A DNA stretch of 64,000 nt from W3P20-009 sp963620665 (GTDB lineage Bacteria; Bacteroidota; Bacteroidia; Bacteroidales; Marinilabiliaceae), in contig CAVFBA010000007.1 of NCBI GenBank assembly GCA_963620665.1, positions 54,637-118,636 of the forward strand, given 5' to 3'. Position 1 is the first letter of the stretch. The number at the start of each line of letters is the position of its first letter. The notes beneath the pieces were generated by a model. That model saw only the letters and a program-made list of their open reading frames with translations. It did not search any database and was not told the DNA's origin. This document shows, piece after piece, positions 8,858-16,149 of this stretch. The position numbers and the translations under genes were made by a program.

Positions 8858-11362
8858 TTACTGTAAAATCTCCAAGCAAGTGATTGGAGTAAGATCATCA
8901 CGAAGAGTGATACTGTCCAGACCCATAGATAGCTCCGCTATTAATACCCTGTTGGTGGCAGAATTGAGAGCTTTGAGCGTATCGACAAATACATGTTTGG
9001 GGATACCCAATACGTGATATGGACCACTCGTGCATGTTTCATTGTAGAAATCAGAAACACGTAAAGAACGCACGCCTTTGTCCTCGGCATATTTATAGAG
9101 ACAATAAGCCAGACCTGCCTTTGAGACTTCTTTGTATTCCGAGCGCACTTTCATCTTGCCATTAAAAGACAATCCCATGTTGAGTGTGCTGCCAAGCGGT
9201 GAATAATCGAATGTTTGTATTAGAGCCCCGACTGCATTGTAGACGGTCTTCCCTTTACAGGAAAACCCTTCATCGTTGATCATGCTTTCGAGAGTCTTTC
9301 TGTCATATTCTTGACCAATCTTGATATGACTGGTGAACCATTTGACGATGAAAGAGTTGTATGACAGATTAGTCAAAATCATTTCCCAAGTGAGTTTGGG
9401 CTGTTCTTCGTATATGCGCTTAAGAATCTCACCAAACTTTGTCAACCTGTTTTTAGAGTCGTTTATCTCCGCATCTCTTAGCCATGTTTTATACCCATCG
9501 AGTTGAGCTGTTCCAAGAGAATTGCATTTCCAAAAATCATCTGGGTCTGCGAGATATTCTTGCAACCACTGTTGTCTGAATCCAAATGTTTTGTAACCTT
9601 GGATTTTAGTGTTTTCATTATTATCCATGTCCTTTATCATTCTCACTGCGTCAGCAGTGATGCAACCTAAGTCATGTGAATTGAGACAGATGTGGCAATG
9701 AATGCATTTTTCCTTATCTATGTTTATTGAGGGTACAACAGATAAAGCCCCTGTGGGACAGTCAACTTCGCAGGCTTCACATTGTATGCAATAAACACTT
9801 TTGTAGACAATGCGTCGTAGTGTGAAACCCAGCTGAGTAGTTGTGTTTTCTACGGTGAAAATGTATTGATTGTTAGTTATGTCCCGATTTAGAATGAACT
9901 TGTATATTTCACCTTTGTATTTTAGTAAGCCTTTGTCTATATTACCGTTAGAAGTTTTTGTGTACTCACACAAAGCAGGCAACCACTGATATATTGAGTT
10001 AGATGGACTCTTGACGACTGCTGTGAAAGTTTTGTCATCTGAATCAAGAAATGTAACTGAGCATTTAGCGAGTTCTGTATTTCCGATGGCCTTTATCTTC
10101 CACTGACGTTCCTTTATGAAATCTTTAGAGTTGCCTATCTTGTTATATTCAGACCATGCTAACAATCTGTTTGTAAAAGGTTGTAGCTCACGTTCATACT
10201 TTTTGTTAGATATCATATCGTCCCATGCTGTTGAAAATGGGCAAATCAGACATCCGACTCTTGCTTTACCCTGTCGGTACGCAGGATTGATGGGAAGTCC
10301 ATATTTCCAAAGGTAGAGGAAAATTTCAACTGTGTTCCAGTTGATTATTGGATGTGCATTGGTTACGGAAGTATGTTTGCCTTTCCCTATACGTCCATAA
10401 CCACTTCTTTTAGTGCTTTCTTCTGCTCTAACGCCGTCGAAAGTAAGCACTTTGGCCTGTTTGTTCGAGTGGGGAAGTTTGAGTGAACGATAGAGGGGTG
10501 CGGTCTTCATTATGGAGCAGCACCAGCGATGGGAGTCGCTGGGCGTGCCAATCAAGTCCCAGTAGTCAAGCACGGGGCGATGGTTGCGGGTGGTGGAGAA
10601 CTTGAGGTCGGGGTATTTGGCGTGATAGTATCGTTGCACCTCTTCGTATAAGACGAGCGAGGGGGGCAGTTCGTAACCAGTGTCAGAATATATCACTTCA
10701 AAATCGGTGCTTGGAATTGCCCGTGTGCATAGGTCGAGCACCACTTGACTGTCTTTGCCGCCTGAGAAGGAGGCGATAAAACGGTCTATGTGCGTGGTTT
10801 GGAATATACGCCGCCCTTGGGCTTGCGCATCGTCGAGAGGAACAATGTCGAATGAGTCGCAGTCTTGCTTGACTATGGCCATTGGGGTCTTGGTCTTCTT
10901 TGCGGCACGTGCGGCAAGAGCCTCATAGTCGAGTCTGTTCACTGGGGCTTGTTCGCTGGTCTTGCGAGCACCAGCATATTGAGTGAAGGTGTCGTTGATG
11001 AACTCTATTGCTTCACTCTCGAGGAGGAACATATAGTCCTTGCAGTGCTCGAGCATAGTGGCAACATCTACGGGGGTGAGAGAAGAGGGCGTGACCTCCG
11101 GGTCGAGTATCACGGAGGGCTTGTCGTATATGTTAGCCCCCTTGACATCGAACAAATGTTGCCCCCGATAGAAGTATTGTTTGTTTATAGCCCAAAGAAT
11201 AGGCTCTTGGGCGTTGGGATATGAGAACCCGAGTCCCTTGATGTTGAGCAGGTTGAGTTCCTCGAAGAACACGGGACGGGGAGATATGCCGAGGGTGCCG
11301 TCCACTATGCGCGAGTGAAGCCTCACCCCGCCTGTTTCTGGATCCCAGGTTATTTTGTACAT
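8858..11362 (-). CDS. brxP: BREX type 4 PAPS-reductase-like protein BrxP with ferredoxin insert
   Basis: An 834-residue protein. Domains in order: an uncharacterised N-terminal region (1-190); an adenosine-nucleotide alpha-hydrolase core with PP-loop SFSGGKDSQ at about 200; RWCCSIMKTAPL at about 280 and ARVGCLICPFS at about 370, the cysteines expected to hold an Fe-S cluster in DndC-like enzymes; a two-cluster ferredoxin block (CIQCEACEVDCP and CIHCHICLNSHDLGC) at about 520-570; and a C-terminal region ending in a GLDSITLRDDLTPI pattern. By analogy with DndC/SspD, which activate sulfur for phosphorothioate DNA, a role in sulfur-based DNA marking is likely but not shown. The coding sequence after about residue 290 is much AT-richer than the start. 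First gene of the island. Confidence 0.85.
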   Translation of the reverse strand: MYKITWDPETGGVRLHSRIVDGTLGISPRPVFFEELNLLNIKGLGFSYPNAQEPILWAINKQYFYRGQHLFDVKGANIYDKPSVILDPEVTPSSLTPVDVATMLEHCKDYMFLLESEAIEFINDTFTQYAGARKTSEQAPVNRLDYEALAARAAKKTKTPMAIVKQDCDSFDIVPLDDAQAQGRRIFQTTHIDRFIASFSGGKDSQVVLDLCTRAIPSTDFEVIYSDTGYELPPSLVLYEEVQRYYHAKYPDLKFSTTRNHRPVLDYWDLIGTPSDSHRWCCSIMKTAPLYRSLKLPHSNKQAKVLTFDGVRAEESTKRSGYGRIGKGKHTSVTNAHPIINWNTVEIFLYLWKYGLPINPAYRQGKARVGCLICPFSTAWDDMISNKKYERELQPFTNRLLAWSEYNKIGNSKDFIKERQWKIKAIGNTELAKCSVTFLDSDDKTFTAVVKSPSNSIYQWLPALCEYTKTSNGNIDKGLLKYKGEIYKFILNRDITNNQYIFTVENTTTQLGFTLRRIVYKSVYCIQCEACEVDCPTGALSVVPSINIDKEKCIHCHICLNSHDLGCITADAVRMIKDMDNNENTKIQGYKTFGFRQQWLQEYLADPDDFWKCNSLGTAQLDGYKTWLRDAEINDSKNRLTKFGEILKRIYEEQPKLTWEMILTNLSYNSFIVKWFTSHIKIGQEYDRKTLESMINDEGFSCKGKTVYNAVGALIQTFDYSPLGSTLNMGLSFNGKMKVRSEYKEVSKAGLAYCLYKYAEDKGVRSLRVSDFYNETCTSGPYHVLGIPKHVFVDTLKALNSATNRVLIAELSMGLDSITLRDDLTPITCLEILQ

Positions 11363-11423
11363 TGTGTTGTTAGTGTGGTTTGTTGTTGACAGGCGGCGTA
11401 TAAGCGTTGCGTCAATATAAAGA

Positions 11424-11431
11424 CAAATTTA
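11424..11431 (-). promoter_or_regulatory. Probable -7 element for the BREX operon
   Basis: On the minus strand this reads TAAATTTG, a match to the Bacteroidota TAnnTTTG -7 element, 61 bases upstream of the brxP ATG. No -33 TTG is present at the usual 19-base spacing, so the assignment is tentative. Confidence 0.45.
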
Positions 11432-11588
11432 ATGTTTTTTGTGCGAGCTTGATGGTCTCAAGGCGAAAGTTATACCCATTTCCTTCCCACTCTCCCTTAT
11501 TTAACATTCCCATCCACGCCCTTGGGTAACTCATGTAGAGACTTCTCCACTAACGCGAATGCGCCCTCTTCCCTTCCCCCCTCTTTCT

Positions 11589-14500
11589 CTATCTTCCTCT
11601 CATCCACCGGCCTAACCGCCCGTCAAGCAATATCAGCAGCAGTGCAAGGTTCAGCACCCATATCATGAACACGTCAAACAGGTACGTGTCAATCATGAAG
11701 CCGTGTATATTCTTATACGATGAGTACAGTGGAGCCCTGAATGCCTGGTCGGTGTTCTGGAACACCTGGTCGTTCTTCTGCCATAGGCGACCGTCGTACT
11801 CCTTTATGACCTCCGACAACATACCCGATGGACTCGTCACCAGGTCCGCTATTCTCGTGTTGTGATAGTTGCGACGCAGACTGTCAAGTTCTGCCGCCGT
11901 GAACTGCTGCTTGTACTTATCGAGTGCTATGTCGGCTTTGTTGTAGCGCGACACGTTATACATCCTGACTTCCTCAAGGTATTGCGCCACGACACCGTAG
12001 GCGGCCTGGCCGAACAGCCCCACCTTGAACATCTCATCCCTCGGCGGGGTGATGTCGCCAAACATACCCGCATTGCGCTTTATCTCGTCGTGGAGCAACT
12101 TCAGAATACGCTCCACCTCCTTCTTGTCGGCATCAGGCCTGTCGGTGTTTATCGACACTCGCGTCAGGTATGACTTCATAGACGGCACCCAGAAGTCTTT
12201 GTAATATGAGCTTTGACTCTTCGACTTGTCATACTTGTAGAAGAGCGTCTCATAGTCGTTATAGCAGAACTGGTTCACCACCAACGCCTCGAATGCCCAA
12301 CGTGCCGTGATGAGGTTGCCATAGACAGGCACATTCGTCACTGAGCTGACGTCGGGGTTCATCTTGTCGAACTTCACGAAGACACCGCTCAATATCAACT
12401 GGGGGATCACCATGAACGGTATGAGTATGTAGATATTGATGGTCTTCTTCATCATGTCCGACAGGTTCAGTCCCAGCATATTGGCCGATACCGCCGTAGA
12501 GAACAGCACCAGCCAATAGTCCAAGAACATTCCCCTGATCTCGAGTATGATGTTGGATATCAGCACGAAGAAGAACATCTGGACGGCCGACAAGAACATC
12601 GTCTGCATGCACTTCGACATGATATAGCTCGACCGTCTAAGGTTCAAGAACGTCTCTCGTCGCAGTATCTGCCTATCTTGTATTATCTCCTCGGCGCTGA
12701 CCGTCAGTCCCACGAAGAAGGCTATGATGACCGCCACAATGACGAACACTGGCATATTGACATTGTCGGCGAAGGTATACCCCTCGGGCGACGTGACGTT
12801 ATAATAGCGCAGCAGCAACGCCACCACGAATGCCATCACGGGAGCCTCGAAGAGGTTAAGCAGCAGGTACTGGATATTGGCGCACTTGGACTTCACGTCG
12901 CGCATCATGTAGAGCAGCCACTGCTTGAAGGGGCTCGGCGTCTTGAAGTTTATGGGCGGCAAAGGCTCGGGGTCGCCCACATAGTTCGTGTCTATGGCTC
13001 CCCAACTGAACTTCTCATACCACTCGGCAGGTGTCACTTTACGTACCTGAGTGTTGTTGCCATACTCGTCTATTATCGGCTGACTGATAATGTCCAGTAT
13101 CTGCTCGACATTGATGTTGCCGCACCTATGGCACTCGACCTCGTGCGACGAGAGCATGTGGAGACTCAGACGGAAGTAGCTGAGGCTCTCTATGGGGTTG
13201 CCGTCGTATATCAGGTAGCCGCCAGTGTCTAATATCAGCAACTGGTCGAACATCTTGAATATGTCCGATGAGGGCTGGTGTATGACGACAAAGATAAGTT
13301 TGCCGTTAATAGTCAGGTCTTTGAGTAGCTCTATGATATTCTCCGAGTCGTGCGACGACAATCCCGACGTAGGCTCATCGAGTATCAATATTGCTGGCTC
13401 GCGTATCAGCTCCAAGGCTATACTCAACCTCTTACGCTGACCGCCGCTTATCATCTTATTCAGCGGGCTGCCCACCTTGACATCCTTCACCTCGTAGAGT
13501 CCAAGAAGCCGCAGCAACTTGTCTATGCGCTCATGCACTATCGGCAAGGGCAAGTTGTCGTAGCTCATCCTCGCGCTGAAATAGAGGTTGTCATAGACCG
13601 AGAGATCCTCCACGAGGAAGTCGTCTTGCGAGACGAAGCCTATGAGACCCTTCACGGCGTCAGGGTCCTCGTAGATGTCTATATTGTTGACGTATACTTT
13701 GCCCGAGGTTGGCCGTGCCTTACCCGATATGACGTTGGCAAAGGTACTCTTGCCCGAGCCCGAGATGCCCATGATGCCCACCAGTCGTCCTGAATGTGAC
13801 TCGAACGACAGGTTGTGCAACCCCACCGTGTTCTTGTTGAAGTTGTACACCACATTGCGCGCCTCGATGGTGATAGGCACAAAACTGCCATTCGTCACCA
13901 CCTGACGCATCATGTCGTAGTAGAATATAGGCGAGCTGACACCGTTGCGTATCGAGCAACCCGCCTTCATGATATACGTCTTGCCCGCCTTCAATATCGT
14001 CCCGTTCATGTCGAGACGCTGGTCGCCGAAATACTTGAACAGGAAGATGTTGACTACAGGCAGGTACACAAAGTCTATCTCGCCCTCCAGATCCTCCCAG
14101 AAGACGTTCTTAGGCTCCATTATCTCCTCGCAGTTGCTCTCGCCACAAAACACCACACGCTCCTGCACATTGCGAGTGTCGAGTATGAAGTTGCGTATCA
14201 GCTCCAACTCGTCGCTATTGATGTTGAGCTTATCGGCCACGACATCGTTCACCAACCCCTGCTCGACGTAGGATATCTGGCCTGTGTTGAGATACTCGTA
14301 GAGTTGCACCAGGACGATGCACTTCTGATATAGCGACATCTCCTTGTTCATCCCTATGGTGATTCGCATCACCTTGGACGACACGCGGGATATCACTTTA
14401 TACTGGTTCTCGCTCCTCAGCCCCAACTGTACGTTGTTGCGGTAATACTCGTCGAACTTGCCAATATACTTGTTGGCAAGCTCGGTGTTGAGTTGCGACA

Positions 14501-14609
14501 CCAGGAAGTTATACACCACAAGGCGACGCTCGCTCATGTCTTTCGCCCCGCGCACCGAAGCCACGACGGCGAACAACTGAACGAGAGCCTCAAGGATTCT
14601 GTCACTCAT
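11589..14609 (-). CDS. ABCG-like ABC transporter, ATPase and permease in one chain
   Basis: A 1006-residue half-transporter-like protein. Residues 1 to about 160 form a helical N-terminal region, possibly TerB-like; about 250-480 are the ABC ATPase with Walker A GISGSGKSTF near 280, signature ISGGQRKRLS near 390, Walker B LILDEPTSGL, and a switch His in IHQPS. The C-terminal 450 residues hold ABC-2 type membrane helices (for example PVFVIVAVIIAFFVGLTV and a last helix just before the end) plus a soluble insert. The ATPase-then-permease order and IHQPSSDIFKMFDQL resemble eukaryotic ABCG exporters and their large bacterial relatives. Substrate unknown. It lies 226 bases from the BREX operon and 67 bases after the next gene upstream. 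Confidence 0.85.
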   Translation of the reverse strand: MSDRILEALVQLFAVVASVRGAKDMSERRLVVYNFLVSQLNTELANKYIGKFDEYYRNNVQLGLRSENQYKVISRVSSKVMRITIGMNKEMSLYQKCIVLVQLYEYLNTGQISYVEQGLVNDVVADKLNINSDELELIRNFILDTRNVQERVVFCGESNCEEIMEPKNVFWEDLEGEIDFVYLPVVNIFLFKYFGDQRLDMNGTILKAGKTYIMKAGCSIRNGVSSPIFYYDMMRQVVTNGSFVPITIEARNVVYNFNKNTVGLHNLSFESHSGRLVGIMGISGSGKSTFANVISGKARPTSGKVYVNNIDIYEDPDAVKGLIGFVSQDDFLVEDLSVYDNLYFSARMSYDNLPLPIVHERIDKLLRLLGLYEVKDVKVGSPLNKMISGGQRKRLSIALELIREPAILILDEPTSGLSSHDSENIIELLKDLTINGKLIFVVIHQPSSDIFKMFDQLLILDTGGYLIYDGNPIESLSYFRLSLHMLSSHEVECHRCGNINVEQILDIISQPIIDEYGNNTQVRKVTPAEWYEKFSWGAIDTNYVGDPEPLPPINFKTPSPFKQWLLYMMRDVKSKCANIQYLLLNLFEAPVMAFVVALLLRYYNVTSPEGYTFADNVNMPVFVIVAVIIAFFVGLTVSAEEIIQDRQILRRETFLNLRRSSYIMSKCMQTMFLSAVQMFFFVLISNIILEIRGMFLDYWLVLFSTAVSANMLGLNLSDMMKKTINIYILIPFMVIPQLILSGVFVKFDKMNPDVSSVTNVPVYGNLITARWAFEALVVNQFCYNDYETLFYKYDKSKSQSSYYKDFWVPSMKSYLTRVSINTDRPDADKKEVERILKLLHDEIKRNAGMFGDITPPRDEMFKVGLFGQAAYGVVAQYLEEVRMYNVSRYNKADIALDKYKQQFTAAELDSLRRNYHNTRIADLVTSPSGMLSEVIKEYDGRLWQKNDQVFQNTDQAFRAPLYSSYKNIHGFMIDTYLFDVFMIWVLNLALLLILLDGRLGRWMRGR

Positions 14610-14676
14610 GACGCAGCCCCTCTAAGGTTAACGTTGCCCTATTCTCTTCACTGAGACGACCCACACCCCCGACGGC

Positions 14677-15111
14677 CTACTCCACGCCCTCACTAAGACG
14701 GAAGCCCGTCATCACGATAGCGAAGCCCGACGTGGCAATAGTGTTATCCAACCGCGCCTCGACTATGCAATCGGTATAGCCCTCGACGGTGAAATCCCAA
14801 TAGGGCGCATTGCCATAGTCCTTGCTCGTGAAGAGCATATTATGATCCGTGTCGTACATTGTGAAGATGACGCTGTTCTTCTCCGCGTTACCCACCGCTA
14901 TCCTGTATGTCGTGCCAGAGAACAACGTGGCATGAAACTCCGCCACCTCATCGCCCGTCAATATAGAGCGGAATGGACGACCCGATATGATGTATGGATG
15001 GGGAAAACAGGTCTTGCACGAGTTCTCAATAGCCTCCGCCTGGCTGTTCACCTCTTGAGGAATAGTTATGGCCGCAAGCATCAAGGCTGCGATGATGTTC
15101 TTTATCTTCAT
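14677..15111 (-). CDS. Secreted protein of unknown function
   Basis: A 144-residue protein with a clean signal peptide (MKIKNIIAALMLAAITIP, cleavage probably after NSQA). The mature part contains a CKTCF pair of cysteines and a beta-rich body with TTYRIAVGNAEK, VIFTMYDTD and SGFAIVMTGF, resembling small beta-sandwich domains that follow Bacteroidales signal peptides, but I cannot name the family. Upstream on the minus strand there is TATCTTTA (15134-15141), one base from the -7 consensus. It sits 67 bases before the ABC transporter gene and may be cotranscribed with it, which would make it a candidate periplasmic partner; that link is inference. Confidence 0.7.
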   Translation of the reverse strand: MKIKNIIAALMLAAITIPQEVNSQAEAIENSCKTCFPHPYIISGRPFRSILTGDEVAEFHATLFSGTTYRIAVGNAEKNSVIFTMYDTDHNMLFTSKDYGNAPYWDFTVEGYTDCIVEARLDNTIATSGFAIVMTGFRLSEGVE

Positions 15112-15185
15112 TTTCAGTTGATTTTCCGATTGCTAAAGATAACAATTTATTCTTTACGCGCATCACTTCGGTTAACTTATTTTAC

Positions 15186-15226
15186 TAAAAAGTCGCGCCA
15201 CAAGGCTCCTAACCCCATGGCGCGAC
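15186..15226 (-). terminator. Rho-independent terminator
   Basis: Nine-base perfect stem GTCGCGCCA / TGGCGCGAC (15192-15200 and 15218-15226) with a 17-base loop. On the minus strand the stem is followed by a T-run (A-run at 15187-15191 on plus). It lies just downstream of the decayed minus-strand gene and would have ended its transcript. Confidence 0.75.
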
Positions 15227-15337
15227 GCTTTTCTGCCTATATTCCCTACCGCCTTATTAGCCACGAATGGCCATCTTGGCGCACTATGACTATACCCCGG
15301 GCACTGCTTATATCCCTCACTCTCACACCACTCCCGT

Positions 15338-15572
15338 TTACTTGCTCATCATCAGCTTACCACCACTAATCACAAGACCCTTATAGCTCCCGTCCACCTT
15401 CTGACCAAGTATGTTATACCTATCCCCACTCTCCACTCTGACGCCATCTCGGACCACCTCTAACGCCGTCTCACTCCTAAACCCCATCTTCCGACGCCTC
15501 ACACTTAGCCGTGATAGTCGCCTCGCCCTCTTCTGCTGCCATAATCGATACCACACCTTTTGCGCTATATCT
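15338..15572 (-). pseudogene. C-terminal remnant of a secreted/surface protein
   Basis: On the minus strand the last frame ends RYNILGQKVDGSYKGLVISG followed by a GK-type tail and stop. This is the characteristic terminal motif of many Bacteroidales secreted proteins (a YN-x-x-GQKV ... YKG-x-x-I-x-x-GK pattern). Upstream the sensible reading moves to another frame (15479-15572: GVVSIMAAEEGEATITAKCE, then a stop), and further upstream nothing coherent remains. I read this as a frameshifted, 5'-deleted gene whose terminator survives at 15186-15226. The original function cannot be recovered; the visible piece is only the anchoring or sorting-like tail. Confidence 0.6.
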
Positions 15573-15656
15573 CTAAATCTTACTCCCGCCCTCCAAAACA
15601 CACCCTCCATGCCTCCTCCACCAACGCTAACCAATGTCAACCTCCAAACGCCCATA

Positions 15657-15733
15657 TATGCTTCATGCATGCTCCATGCATGCTCCAACTATGCTCCGCG
15701 GATGCATCCCAGATGCTCCGCGACTCATTCTCA
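15657..15733. repeat. 11-base-period repeat array A
   Basis: Six consecutive 11-base units in exact register from 15657: tatgcttcatg, catgctccatg, catgctccaac, tatgctccgcg, gatgcatccca, gatgctccgcg, followed by a degenerate seventh. The shared core is ATGCTCC at unit positions 2-8. Four other arrays with the same period occur in the window. It lies in non-coding DNA between the decayed gene and the peptidase promoter. Confidence 0.85.
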
Positions 15734-16109
15734 CTTCCTCGTAGAACAACAAATGCAATTTTCTCACGTTGTATTTCCCGCAAAAACACACCCTTTCTTC
15801 AAATTTAACACATTTATCACACTCCCGCATCGCCCAATTCTCGGTCGTAAGTGTGACGAATACCCCCACTTCGCCATTTCTTCGTATTTTACCAAAAAAA
15901 TACACCCCGCATAAGGGTCGTAAAAGAGTACCACCTAAACCATAACACACTGTAACCCACCACACTACAACCACCACTTAAACCAAATTCCACGCCATTT
16001 GCGTCCCCCCGACTCCCCCAAATGCCGCCCACAACCTCCCCACACACCCAAATCCAACCAACCCGATGCCAAATATCAGCACCACGCGCTCCCTTTCCAC
16101 AAAAATCCC

Positions 16110-16117
16110 TACATTTG
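16110..16117 (+). promoter_or_regulatory. -7 promoter element of the dipeptidyl peptidase gene
   Basis: TACATTTG matches TAnnTTTG and lies 32 bases before the ATG at 16150. Confidence 0.55.
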
Positions 16118-16149
16118 CCAACGTCTATCAACAATACCACGCATACACA

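Larger units (their letters stand above)
15112..16149. other. Gene-free stretch with decayed gene tail, terminator, 11-bp array and promoter
   Basis: This 1038-base region contains, left to right, a hairpin terminator (15186-15226), a frameshifted tail of a surface protein on the minus strand (15338-15572), an 11-base repeat array (15657-15733) and the promoter of the dipeptidyl peptidase gene (16110-16117). The plus strand is strongly C-rich throughout, including the parts with no feature. Several open frames here translate to low-complexity Pro/His/Arg-rich sequence and are not believable genes. Confidence 0.7.

Noticed and set aside
863..11588. Flanking direct repeats marking insertion of the BREX island
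   Set aside because: Comparison by eye of 863-1112 with 11363-11588 found no shared word long enough to be convincing.
15411..15914. A 167-codon plus-strand frame covering array A
   Set aside because: Translation is Pro/Thr/His-rich with no signal or domain; the strand carries a decayed gene in the opposite direction and a non-coding repeat array.
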